DNA of 16,284 bases from Pseudomonadota bacterium (GCA_023387775.1 JAEWHN010000130.1:1-16284), one strand, 5' to 3'. Positions 7,179 to 14,475 are shown, numbered from the stretch's first letter. Translations and numbers: made by a program. The notes: generated by a model from the sequence alone, not told the origin.

Positions 7179-8155
7179 GCTGAAGCTCCGATGCGCGGAT
7201 CGGCGATGCGATAGATGAGGTCGGTGACGATATTGAAGACGACCACCATGACCGACGTCACCAGGAAGACGCCCATGAGGACCATGTAGTCACGCTGCAG
7301 CAGGGCATCGAAGGCGAGGCGCCCGATACCCGGCCAGCCGAACACGGTCTCCGTCAGGATTGCGCCACCCACCAGTTGACCCGCCTGGATTCCCGCGAGC
7401 GTGATGACGGGGAGGATGGCGTTGCGCAGAATATGCCTCCGCACGGTGGCGCGGTGTTTCAGGCCCTTGGCCTTGGCCGTCCGGACGAAATCCATATCGC
7501 GCACTTCCAGCATCGAGGCACGCGTCATCCGCGCATAGACGGCCATGTAGAAAAGCCCGAGGGTCGCGGCCGGCAGAACGAGATGCCTGGCCACATCGAG
7601 GACATGCGCCCAGCCGGTGTAGCCCGCGCCGATCGTCTGCATTCCGACGGCCGGGAACCAGCCGAGATGCACGGAAAACAGCAGGATCGACATCAACCCC
7701 ACCCAGAACAGAGGTGTGGCGTAGAACAGCAGCGACGCGATGGAGATGACGAAGTCGGGCAGCCGGCCGACATTCATCGCAGCAATGACACCGAGCCAGA
7801 CACCGGCCAAGATCGCGAAGATGAAGGCCGAAACGGTCAGCAGCAGGGTCGCCGGAAGCCGGTCGAGGATCAGCTCGGAAACCGCCGTACCTTGACGATA
7901 GGAGTAGCCGAGATCGCCCTGCACCACGCCGGCCAGATAAATGCCGACCTGCTCGTAAAGCGGACGGTCGAGCCCAAACCGCTCCCGCAGCTGCTCCATA
8001 TATTGAGCATCCGCCGCGCCAATCTCGCCAGCCATGACCGCAGCCGGATCGCCCGGCGCCATGCGAATGAGCAGGAAATTGAGCAAGACGATGGCCAGGA
8101 CAACTCCGACAGCCTTCGCAGCTCTTGAAAAAATGGCGCGCAATGCGTCCTTCAT
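7175..8155 (-). CDS. ABC transporter inner-membrane permease, DppB/OppB type
   Basis: This 326-residue membrane protein is the first permease of the importer and the first clear gene of the operon. The N-terminal helix (about 14-30) is followed by RMAPGDPAAVMAG, GLDRPLYEQ and GDLGYSYRQGTAV, all standard in DppB proteins. The EAA coupling loop (MDFVRTAKAKGL through LRNAILPV, 221-250) precedes the last helices, and the protein ends IYRIADPRI. The open frame extends to 8272, but those 39 extra residues are charged, Arg/Gly-rich and unlike the family. The ATG at 8155 gives a normal N-terminus and has a CTGGAG ribosome site 9-12 bases upstream. It also overlaps the stop of a short possible leader ORF by ATGA. 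Confidence 0.93.
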   Translation of the reverse strand: MKDALRAIFSRAAKAVGVVLAIVLLNFLLIRMAPGDPAAVMAGEIGAADAQYMEQLRERFGLDRPLYEQVGIYLAGVVQGDLGYSYRQGTAVSELILDRLPATLLLTVSAFIFAILAGVWLGVIAAMNVGRLPDFVISIASLLFYATPLFWVGLMSILLFSVHLGWFPAVGMQTIGAGYTGWAHVLDVARHLVLPAATLGLFYMAVYARMTRASMLEVRDMDFVRTAKAKGLKHRATVRRHILRNAILPVITLAGIQAGQLVGGAILTETVFGWPGIGRLAFDALLQRDYMVLMGVFLVTSVMVVVFNIVTDLIYRIADPRIGASA

Positions 8156-8286
8156 GACCGGCTCCAGGGGCGAGAGTGCACCTCGGGTTGACCGCCTGGG
8201 CGCGCCCGGTGCGAAGTGCCCGACACAGATAGACGCAACTTCATCAGCCCCTCCCCGCCGCCCGATCGCCAATGCAGATGCAGCAT
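8152..8286 (-). CDS. Possible 44-codon leader ORF upstream of the ABC operon
   Basis: An ATG at 8286 opens a frame beginning MLHLHWRSGGGEGLMKLRL and ending PWSRS with a TGA at 8154-8152, which overlaps the permease ATG by four bases. An AGGAGGA lies at 8306-8300, but 13 bases from the ATG, longer than ideal. The frame lies wholly within the predicted untranslated leader. It matches nothing I recognise, and its Arg/Gly/Ser-rich composition could be chance in GC-rich DNA. The overlap identical to those inside the operon is the main argument for it. A coupling leader or a chance frame are both possible. Confidence 0.25.
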   Translation of the reverse strand: MLHLHWRSGGGEGLMKLRLSVSGTSHRARPGGQPEVHSRPWSRS

Positions 8287-8310
8287 GGGCCGTGCCGGTC
8301 CTCCTCTAAG

Positions 8311-8337
8311 CGACCGTATTGCGTATCAATACGATCG
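8311..8337. promoter_or_regulatory. Palindromic operator, probable IclR-family regulator site (site 1)
   Basis: The left arm CGACCGTATTG (8311-8321) and right arm CAATACGATCG (8327-8337) are inverse copies with one mismatch, around a CGTAT centre. The site lies just downstream of the predicted start of the minus-strand ABC operon transcript and upstream of iclR. A near-identical sequence occurs at 12796-12818. Its position suits repression of the operon and autoregulation of iclR. Assignment to this IclR protein is inferred from adjacency. Confidence 0.7.
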
Positions 8338-8348
8338 TTTCGTTTTAT

Positions 8349-8377
8349 ATCTTATTTCGTGTTGAAACGCCCGTCAA
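8349..8377 (-). promoter_or_regulatory. Predicted sigma-70-type promoter of the ABC operon
   Basis: On the minus strand there is a -35 TTGACG (8377-8372), a 17-base spacer and a -10 TAAGAT (8354-8349). Transcription should start near 8342, giving a leader of about 185 bases before the permease ATG. The operator at 8311-8337 begins roughly five bases downstream of that start, so a bound repressor would block clearance. Confidence 0.55.
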
Positions 8378-8404
8378 TGCCGCTAAGAATGCGCACACAA
8401 GATG

Positions 8405-8409
8405 AGGAG
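8405..8409 (+). promoter_or_regulatory. Ribosome binding site deciding the iclR start
   Basis: AGGAG at 8405-8409 lies five bases before the ATG at 8415. A GTG at 8409 is in frame two codons upstream, but it overlaps this site, so the ATG is the likelier start. Confidence 0.6.
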
Positions 8410-8414
8410 TGAGC

Positions 8415-9191
8415 ATGTCTGCAAGGGATGACGGGGAAAGGGTGGATGAGCGGCTGTTCCTCCGCTCGGTCGCGCGTGCCTTCCAGGTCCTCGAGGTTTT
8501 CGGCAAGGAAGCTCGCCCGCTTTCGCTGCGCGAAATCGCGCAGGCGGCAGGGATCGACAAGAGTGCCGCCCAGCGCATCGCCCAGACGCTGCTGAGCATC
8601 GGTTACCTGGAAAAGGCGCCCAACGACGCAGGTCTTTTGCCGGGCAAAGCCCTGCTCGACCGCTCTTTCGATTACCTGCGGATGAATCCGATCGTCGAGC
8701 GGGCCGCGCCGGTGCTGACCTCGTTGCGGGAAGCCACGAAGGAACGCGTCGACTTCAGTCTGTTCGACCGCTTCACGATCATCTATGCGCTGCGCCTGCA
8801 GAGCAAGCGGGAGACCTTCTTTGCAACGCTCATAGGCCGGCGCATACCCACTTTTTCGTCGGCCGGCGGCAGGGCCTGCCTGGCGCATCTTGACGAAGCC
8901 GCGGCGCGAGCCATCGTGGAAGGTTCGGACAGAAAGCCGCAGACTTCGAAGACCATCATCGACCCTGAAACGATCATGGAACGCGTGGCTCAGGCTCGGC
9001 TCGATGGCTATGCCTGCGCGCTGGAAGAAAGCCTGATCGGCGAGATTGTCATCGCGGCGGCAGTCACTGACAAAGGCAGGCCCATCGCCGCCGTCCACAT
9101 TGCCGGCTCGCTCGGAGAATGGAGCGAAGCCGAATTTCGGCGGAAATTCGCTCCCCTCGCAATCGAGGCCGCCCGCGCGCTTTCGGTTTAG
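8415..9191 (+). CDS. IclR-family transcriptional regulator
   Basis: This 258-residue cytoplasmic DNA-binding protein has an N-terminal winged helix-turn-helix, with FLRSVARAFQVLEVF leading into LSLREIAQAAGIDKSAAQRIAQTLLSIGYL (about 15-65), the standard IclR pattern. The effector-binding domain follows, with the ERVDFSLFDRFTIIY and SSAGGRACLA segments (about 118-160) and a C-terminal GEIVIAAAVTDKGRPIAAVHIAG block (about 214-236). Length and domain order are normal. IclR proteins bind small organic acids or aromatics and act as repressors or activators, often of a neighbouring operon. This one is divergent from the ABC operon across a 259-base region with a strong palindrome, repeated upstream of the OYE and ThDP-enzyme genes, so it probably controls all three units. 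It converges on the acylase gene with only 22 bases between stops. Confidence 0.94.
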   Translation: MSARDDGERVDERLFLRSVARAFQVLEVFGKEARPLSLREIAQAAGIDKSAAQRIAQTLLSIGYLEKAPNDAGLLPGKALLDRSFDYLRMNPIVERAAPVLTSLREATKERVDFSLFDRFTIIYALRLQSKRETFFATLIGRRIPTFSSAGGRACLAHLDEAAARAIVEGSDRKPQTSKTIIDPETIMERVAQARLDGYACALEESLIGEIVIAAAVTDKGRPIAAVHIAGSLGEWSEAEFRRKFAPLAIEAARALSV

Positions 9192-9213
9192 GCCAGCCGG
9201 CGGGCGAACGCCC

Positions 9214-11583
9214 TTACTGCGGCGACAGCACGATACGTGCGACAGTCTCACGGTCCACGGCCTCGCGCGAGTAGACGAGCGGATTGTACTCGCCCTTTGT
9301 CCAGGCGGCCGTCAGGTCGCGGTAGTGGCCCGATTCCGGCGTACCGGACTGCCCCGGCAGGTTGATGAACAGGCTGTTGTCCCACGCGCCGACGTCGATG
9401 ACCATCCGCACCGAGGGGCCGGTGATCGTCTGGTAGTCGCTCGGCCGATAGACCGCGTACATGGGGGTTGAGCCGCTGCCTCCAAGCTCGATCGGCTCGA
9501 TGTCGAGCGCGGCAGCCGTCTCCGGAAAGGCCTTCGCGACAGCGTGCTCCAGCGACAAGCGGTGCAGCTTGCCCCATTCCCATTTGTCGGGCTGGTCGCC
9601 GAACCGTGCCGCGCAATCCCGCCAGGCTGCCTCAAGCGTACGCTCGATGATGGCGTTGCGATGTTCGAGAGCATCGCCCTCGAACCAGTCGGCGGGGCTT
9701 TCCATGACGTCCAGAACCGATTGGATGTCCCCCGGCTGCAGCAGCGCCCTTACCTTGGGGGCGCTCGCAAACTGCTCATAGAGCGCCGGCTTCAAATGAC
9801 TGGTCACCCAGACTTCGAAGAGAGCCGCAGCCGAGGACTGCGCGCCCATCCAGCAATCCCACCCCAGAAGATGGTTCGCCGCCTGTCGCGCCAGATCGAG
9901 CCCGAAAGCCAATGGGCGAAGGACCGCCTGCATGCGCTCGGCCGGCATCGAATGGAGGTCGTTCTGCAGTGCGCAGGAATCCTCGAGCCGGTGGCTCGGC
10001 TGGCCTTCGAGCACGCTATGGATTCGTTGCGCGCGGCTTGCGTCGATCCACTCGTAGCCGACCGGCGAATGCTTCTCCAGCCACTCCTGCGGAAGGTTCA
10101 TTTCATTGGCGGTCGCGAGGAAGCCACTTTGCGGATTGGTCGACGCAGGCAAGGCCTCCGGCGCGACAAAGCCATCCCACTCGTAGCGGCCGTCGCCGGG
10201 AACGGGCACAAGGCCGTTCCAGTTCGGCCTGACTGGCGTCATGCCCACCGTCTGCCAGCCGATGGTGCCGGTGACGTCGGCGTAGAGATGATTGATCGAA
10301 GGCGTTCCCCAGTTGCGCAACGCGCTCCTGTAGTCGGATATCGACTTTGCGCGCATGACCGAAAGGCTGGTCATGTAGGGCGCAGAACCCGGTTCGGTCC
10401 ACACGGTGCGCAGGGCGTAGGCCCGCTGGTTTTCGCGATCTTCCAGCAACACCGGACCGTGACGCGTGAATTGCAGAGACAGGCGCTGGTCGGGATGCCC
10501 TTTGACCTCGAACACCTCCTCCATGACCGACATTTGCTCCCAGCCGTCCGCATAACGATAGGACGTGGGGTCGCCGTCCCTGGTTTCGTAAACGTAGACG
10601 TCCTCCTGATCGCCCCCGAAGATCGTCAGGGAGAACGCGCTGTGACCATTATGGCCCATCGAAATGCCGGGCACCGCGGGTTCTCCGGCACCGATGGCAT
10701 CGAAGCCCGGCATCGACAGATGCACCATGTAGCGCAGCGACGGCACGGCGTGAGTGCGGTGCGGATCCATGGCCATGATGGGGCGGCCGGTCGAGGTTCT
10801 TTCCGGCGCAATCGCCCAGTTGTTCGATCCTTCGGATTCCGCGCGCTGGACAATATCGCCAACGCCGTTGACCTGAACCCACCGAGCCGCGGCCTCGAGC
10901 GGTGCATTCAGGCGTTCAGGGCTGAACGAAACGGAGGCGGTCGCAAGCTTGAAGACGTCGAGCGCGGCAAGCGGGATGCTGGAAAGGTCAAGATCAGGCG
11001 CGGTCACCGGAGAAACGGAGGGCGTAAGCTGCTTGCGGATGGCGTCCGCCTTGTCGCCGGCCTTCGAGAGCACGATTGCACGAAGGATTTCCGAGATGCC
11101 GTTTCGCGTCAGGCAATGGCTGCGGATGCGCACGACATCTTCGGCCTTCCAGCGGGCCGGGCGCGTATTCAGCAGCGTGAATTCGAGCGGCAGCTTCTCC
11201 TCGCCACGCTCGGTGCGCGCCACATAGCTGTTGATGCCGGCAACATAGGCCTCGCATATCTGACGGGCATCGGGCGCATAGCTTGCCCATTCCCGGTCCA
11301 TTTCGCCGCGATAGAGGAAAAGCCGCGAGGCGCGGTCCTGCGCGAGAAAACCCGGGCCGAAATCGGCCGCCAGAAGGCCGAGGCCGCGCTTGCGCCAAAG
11401 ATCGATCTGCCAGAGGCGGTCCCGAGCGGCGTTGTATCCCTGCGCGAAGAACAGATCATCGGAGTTGGAGGCCCGGATATGCGCTATGCCCCAACGGTCG
11501 ACAGCAATTTCGACGGCGTCCTTCAAGCCGGCGATCTGCAGACGACGCTCGCTCGGCATCTGACTCTGTTGCGTTGACAGCAT
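9214..11583 (-). CDS. Penicillin-acylase-family N-terminal nucleophile (Ntn) amidohydrolase
   Basis: This 789-residue precursor belongs to the penicillin G acylase / AHL acylase / cephalosporin acylase family, which cleaves amide bonds of N-acylated compounds. The alpha-chain region has DRWGIAHIRASNSDDLFFAQGY (29-50) and DRLWQIDLWRKRGLGLLA (55-72). The nucleophile is Ser253 in the GSNNWAIAP motif, where autocleavage should give a beta chain of about 537 residues. A TRHGPVL block, the INHLYADVTGTIGW segment and ATANEMNLP follow as in the family. Unlike most characterised members there is no hydrophobic signal peptide after the start (MLSTQQSQMPSERRLQ), so the enzyme may work in the cytoplasm on imported substrate. 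The ATG at 11583 has only a weak ribosome site; an ATG at 11559 (residue 9) is possible, and neither choice adds a signal. It follows the OYE gene by 48 bases and is probably co-transcribed. Confidence 0.92.
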   Translation of the reverse strand: MLSTQQSQMPSERRLQIAGLKDAVEIAVDRWGIAHIRASNSDDLFFAQGYNAARDRLWQIDLWRKRGLGLLAADFGPGFLAQDRASRLFLYRGEMDREWASYAPDARQICEAYVAGINSYVARTERGEEKLPLEFTLLNTRPARWKAEDVVRIRSHCLTRNGISEILRAIVLSKAGDKADAIRKQLTPSVSPVTAPDLDLSSIPLAALDVFKLATASVSFSPERLNAPLEAAARWVQVNGVGDIVQRAESEGSNNWAIAPERTSTGRPIMAMDPHRTHAVPSLRYMVHLSMPGFDAIGAGEPAVPGISMGHNGHSAFSLTIFGGDQEDVYVYETRDGDPTSYRYADGWEQMSVMEEVFEVKGHPDQRLSLQFTRHGPVLLEDRENQRAYALRTVWTEPGSAPYMTSLSVMRAKSISDYRSALRNWGTPSINHLYADVTGTIGWQTVGMTPVRPNWNGLVPVPGDGRYEWDGFVAPEALPASTNPQSGFLATANEMNLPQEWLEKHSPVGYEWIDASRAQRIHSVLEGQPSHRLEDSCALQNDLHSMPAERMQAVLRPLAFGLDLARQAANHLLGWDCWMGAQSSAAALFEVWVTSHLKPALYEQFASAPKVRALLQPGDIQSVLDVMESPADWFEGDALEHRNAIIERTLEAAWRDCAARFGDQPDKWEWGKLHRLSLEHAVAKAFPETAAALDIEPIELGGSGSTPMYAVYRPSDYQTITGPSVRMVIDVGAWDNSLFINLPGQSGTPESGHYRDLTAAWTKGEYNPLVYSREAVDRETVARIVLSPQ

Positions 11584-11631
11584 GAAATCTCGCTCGTTTC
11601 GAAGTCTAGAAAGGTCGGTCAGCCGGGGCGG

Positions 11632-12726
11632 CTAGCACGCCCTGCCCTGCCAATAGGGCGCTGCGGCCCGCTGGTATTGCGGCGGCACGTCCACGCTCGC
11701 ACCAAGCTGTTTCGCCGCCTGCCAGGCCCAGCGCGGGTCGTCGAGAAAGGCGCGACCGATGGCGACCAGATCGGCCTTTCCTTCGGCGATGATCGATTCG
11801 GCCTGTGCCGCCGACGAAATCATGCCAACCACCTGCGTCGCTATCCCCGCCCGGTGGCGGACCTGCTCGGCGAACGGGACCTGATAGCCCGGCCCCACCT
11901 TGATCGGCGCCGTGGCGACACCGCCCGACGTGACGCAGACCATGTCGATGCCTTCCCCCTTCAGCGCCGCAGCCATTGCGACGGCATCATCCGGAGAGAG
12001 ACCCTCCGACAGCCAGTCGCTGCCGGTGATGCGCGCCGAAACCAGAATTTCGGCCGGAACAGCCTGGCGGACAGCGCGCGCCACTGCGAGGGGATAGGCG
12101 CGGCGGCGTTCGGCATCCCCGCCCCAGGCGTCCTGTCGGTCATTGGTCAATGGAGAGTGAAACTGGTGAAGCAGGTAACCATGAGCCAGATGAAGCTCGA
12201 TGACGTCGAAGCCTAGCCGCACCGCCCGTTCAGCCGCGTCGACGAAAGCGGTCCGGATGCGCTCGATGCCGGCTTCGTCCAGTTCTTCCGGGACATGCCA
12301 CCCGTCCGCGAAGGGCGTGGCGGAAGGCGCGACCGTCTGCCATGGATCGTGCGCAGCACCAAGCGCGCGCCCGCCTTCCCAGGGCCGCTCCGTCGATGCC
12401 TTGCGACCGGCGTGGCTGAGCTGGATGCCAAATTTCGTGCCGTGCGGGGCCACTTCGCGGGCGCTCGCCAGAACTCGGGCCAGGCTGCGCTCATTGGCAT
12501 CCGAATAAAGCCCCAGATCGCCATGTGTGATGCGTCCCGCACGCTCTACGGCGGTCGCCTCCAGAATGACGAGGCCCGCGCCGGACATGGCAAGCGTCAT
12601 GACATGCTGCAGGTGCCAATCGCCCGCGCAGCCGTCGTCGGCCGAATACTGGCACATCGGTGAGACTGCGATCCTGTTCGGCAATTCCAGTGGGCCGCAA
12701 CGGAAGGCCGAAAACAAAACCGACAT
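11632..12726 (-). CDS. Old Yellow Enzyme family FMN-dependent oxidoreductase (YqjM/NamA-like)
   Basis: This 364-residue cytoplasmic flavoprotein is an NAD(P)H-dependent reductase of activated C=C bonds (enones, enoates, imides) or a related oxidoreductase. It belongs to the YqjM-like (thermophilic-like) class: SPMCQYSA (22-29) holds the class-specific Cys25 and Tyr27, DWHLQH is at 36-41, and IQLSHAGRK is at 101-109. The substrate-binding His pair is H179/H182 in HLAHGY with Y184, followed by HQFHSPLTNDRQDAWGG. The FMN phosphate site MIS plus AIGRAFLDDP is near the C-terminus. The usual FLSPL is FHSPL here, a minor change. An AGGAGG ribosome site is six bases before the ATG. It is divergent from the ThDP-enzyme gene and leads into the acylase gene. 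OYEs can reduce maleimides, which would suit an imide pathway, but that link is inference. Confidence 0.94.
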   Translation of the reverse strand: MSVLFSAFRCGPLELPNRIAVSPMCQYSADDGCAGDWHLQHVMTLAMSGAGLVILEATAVERAGRITHGDLGLYSDANERSLARVLASAREVAPHGTKFGIQLSHAGRKASTERPWEGGRALGAAHDPWQTVAPSATPFADGWHVPEELDEAGIERIRTAFVDAAERAVRLGFDVIELHLAHGYLLHQFHSPLTNDRQDAWGGDAERRRAYPLAVARAVRQAVPAEILVSARITGSDWLSEGLSPDDAVAMAAALKGEGIDMVCVTSGGVATAPIKVGPGYQVPFAEQVRHRAGIATQVVGMISSAAQAESIIAEGKADLVAIGRAFLDDPRWAWQAAKQLGASVDVPPQYQRAAAPYWQGRAC

Positions 12727-12782
12727 GAAATCCTCCTGGACAGGTGCGTTCTGCGCAGCGCTAAAGAACCCTTTCCGAAGAT

Positions 12783-12810
12783 TTTATAGCCCTGCCGCAT
12801 CGATATGCAA
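12783..12810 (-). promoter_or_regulatory. Predicted promoter of the OYE-acylase unit
   Basis: On the minus strand, TTGCAT (12810-12805), a 16-base spacer and TATAAA (12788-12783) form a plausible promoter, with a leader of about 50 bases before the OYE ATG. The -10 box is good and the -35 is weak. The -35 lies inside the operator-like sequence at 12796-12818, so a bound regulator would cover it. Confidence 0.5.
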
Positions 12811-12818
12811 TACGGTCG
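12796..12818 (-). promoter_or_regulatory. Second copy of the operator-like sequence (site 2)
   Basis: Read on the minus strand, this begins CGACCGTATTGC, identical to the first 12 bases of site 1 (8311-8322). Over 23 bases the two agree at 20 positions, and all three differences are A/G exchanges. Its dyad is weaker (CGTATTG against CGATGCG). It sits in the 180-base region between the divergent OYE and ThDP-enzyme genes and overlaps the predicted OYE -35. It probably binds the same IclR protein. Confidence 0.65.
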
Positions 12819-12895
12819 GATTGTTTTTGTGGAATGAACGACCTTCCCGGGCTATGTACCGAGCTTGCAACACCACATGCATGGCAGTGTCCTAG

Positions 12896-12901
12896 AGGAG
12901 G
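12896..12901 (+). promoter_or_regulatory. Ribosome binding site deciding the ThDP-enzyme start
   Basis: AGGAGG at 12896-12901 is five bases before the ATG at 12907. The open frame reaches back to an ATG at 12865, but that start lacks such a site and would add 14 residues unlike the family. Confidence 0.75.
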
Positions 12902-12906
12902 ATCTC

Positions 12907-14475
12907 ATGACCCGCACCGGAACGACCAATGGCGCCGAGCGCCTTTGCGATTCGCTTCTCACGCATGGCGTCGACGTCTGCTTCGCCAATCCCGGCACTT
13001 CGGAAATGCATTTCGTCGGAGCGCTGGACAGGCGCCCGGAGATGCGCTGCGTGCTCGGCCTGTTCGAAGGCGTCGTCACCGGCGCTGCCGACGGCTATGC
13101 ACGCATGGCTGACAAACCGGCTGCGACACTGCTTCATCTGGGCCCGGGCCTCGCAAATGGCCTGGCCAACCTTCACAACGCGAAGCGGGCGCGAACGCCG
13201 ATGATCAATGTGGTGGGTGACCATGCGGCCTATCACCTGGAATTTGACGCGCCGCTGGCCAGCGACATCGAAAGCCTGGCGCGGCCCATGTCCAATTGGG
13301 TGAAGCGGGCTTCAGATCCCCGCCGCCTTGCGGAGACTGCCGCGGAAGCCTGGCAGGCCTCGCTTGCCACGCCCGGCATCGCAACCCTGATCCTGCCCGC
13401 CGACGTCGCCTGGGGTGAAGCTGATGCCCTGCCGATCGAGAAACGCGCACTGCCGGAGCCCCGCAGCCTCGATTCCGACGCCATCCGCTCGATCGCGAAG
13501 GAAATCGCGAAGGGCGGGCGGACGATCTTCCTGCTTGGCGGCCGAGCGTTGCGCGCCGACAAGCTGGCCATGATCAAGGCCATTTGCGAGAAGACCGGCG
13601 CCGAGTTCGTCGCCGAGACATTCAATGCTCGGATCGAAAGGGGCCGGGGGCGAGTGCCGGTTGCCAAGATTCCCTACGCCATCGACCGGGCCGTCGCTTA
13701 TCTTGCGGGCGCAGCCAGGATAATCCTGGTCGAAGCGGCCGCGCCGGTGGCGTTTTTCGCATATCCCGACAAACCCAGCCTGCTCTACGGCGAGGACTGC
13801 AAGATTCTCACCCTCGCCGCCCCCGGCGACGATCTCGGTTTCGCGCTCGACCGGCTTGCCGGCGAAGTGGGTGCGCAAGCCATGCCGCCAATCGCAGGCG
13901 ATCGGCTCGAAACTACCGGCCCCTTGCCGACGGGAGGCCTCACGGCCGAGAACGTCTCGCATATCGTGGCTGCACTCATGCCCGAGAATGCGATCGTCAG
14001 CGATGAATCGGTGACCTCCGGCCGCGCTTTCTATGTCGCGAGCGCCGGCGGATCTCGCCATGACTACATGCAGCTTACGGGCGGCTCGATCGGGATCGGG
14101 CTGCCGCTGGCGACGGGCGCGGCCGTGGCCTGTCCCGATCGGCGGGTCGTTTCCCTGCAGGCCGACGGCAGCGCCATGTATACGATCCAGTCATTGTGGA
14201 CCCAGGCGCGCGAAAACCTCGACGTTACCACGGTGATCTATTCAAATCGCGCCTATGCGATCCTGGAGTTGGAGATGAAGAATGTCGGGATCGAGCAATA
14301 TGGCGACAATGCCCGGCGTATGTTCAAGCTCGACACGCCGACGCTGGATTGGGTGAGTCTGGCCCGGGGACACGGCGTCGAGGCCGTTCGCGTCGAAACC
14401 TGCGAGGCGTTCGCCGACGTGCTTCGCGCCTCGTTTTCACGCAAGGGCCCGTTTCTCATAGAGGCCGTCATCTGA
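12907..14475 (+). CDS. Thiamine-diphosphate-dependent enzyme, benzoylformate decarboxylase / acetolactate synthase-like
   Basis: This 522-residue ThDP enzyme has the Pyr-central-PP domain order. Near the N-terminus ANPGTSEMHFVGAL (27-40) matches the NPGSNE region of benzoylformate decarboxylase. The cofactor-activating Glu54 is in GLFEG, and His77 in LLHLGPG aligns with the active-site His of that enzyme. The cofactor metal motif is ADGSAMY (419-425), with N447 about 25 residues on, and IQSLWTQARE is again benzoylformate-decarboxylase-like. Reactions in this group are decarboxylation of 2-oxo acids or carboligation of the resulting aldehyde. Such proteins are often labelled acetolactate synthase large subunit, but no small subunit gene is present and the context is catabolic, so a branched-chain biosynthetic role is unlikely. 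It is transcribed away from the OYE gene and shares a region with operator site 2. Confidence 0.9.
   Translation: MTRTGTTNGAERLCDSLLTHGVDVCFANPGTSEMHFVGALDRRPEMRCVLGLFEGVVTGAADGYARMADKPAATLLHLGPGLANGLANLHNAKRARTPMINVVGDHAAYHLEFDAPLASDIESLARPMSNWVKRASDPRRLAETAAEAWQASLATPGIATLILPADVAWGEADALPIEKRALPEPRSLDSDAIRSIAKEIAKGGRTIFLLGGRALRADKLAMIKAICEKTGAEFVAETFNARIERGRGRVPVAKIPYAIDRAVAYLAGAARIILVEAAAPVAFFAYPDKPSLLYGEDCKILTLAAPGDDLGFALDRLAGEVGAQAMPPIAGDRLETTGPLPTGGLTAENVSHIVAALMPENAIVSDESVTSGRAFYVASAGGSRHDYMQLTGGSIGIGLPLATGAAVACPDRRVVSLQADGSAMYTIQSLWTQARENLDVTTVIYSNRAYAILELEMKNVGIEQYGDNARRMFKLDTPTLDWVSLARGHGVEAVRVETCEAFADVLRASFSRKGPFLIEAVI

Noticed and set aside
8336..8369. Second wide-spaced inverted repeat CGTTTC / GAAACG in the iclR control region
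   Set aside because: Six-base arms 22 bases apart are easily due to chance, and no copy exists at the OYE promoter, unlike the main operator.
9202..9213. Possible bidirectional terminator between the converging iclR and acylase genes
   Set aside because: The stem GGGC/GCCC has only four pairs around GAAC and no T-run on either side; too weak to call.
9544..11577. 677-codon plus-strand open frame opposite the acylase gene
   Set aside because: Shadow frame in GC-rich DNA; the minus strand encodes an intact Ntn hydrolase with its nucleophile motif.
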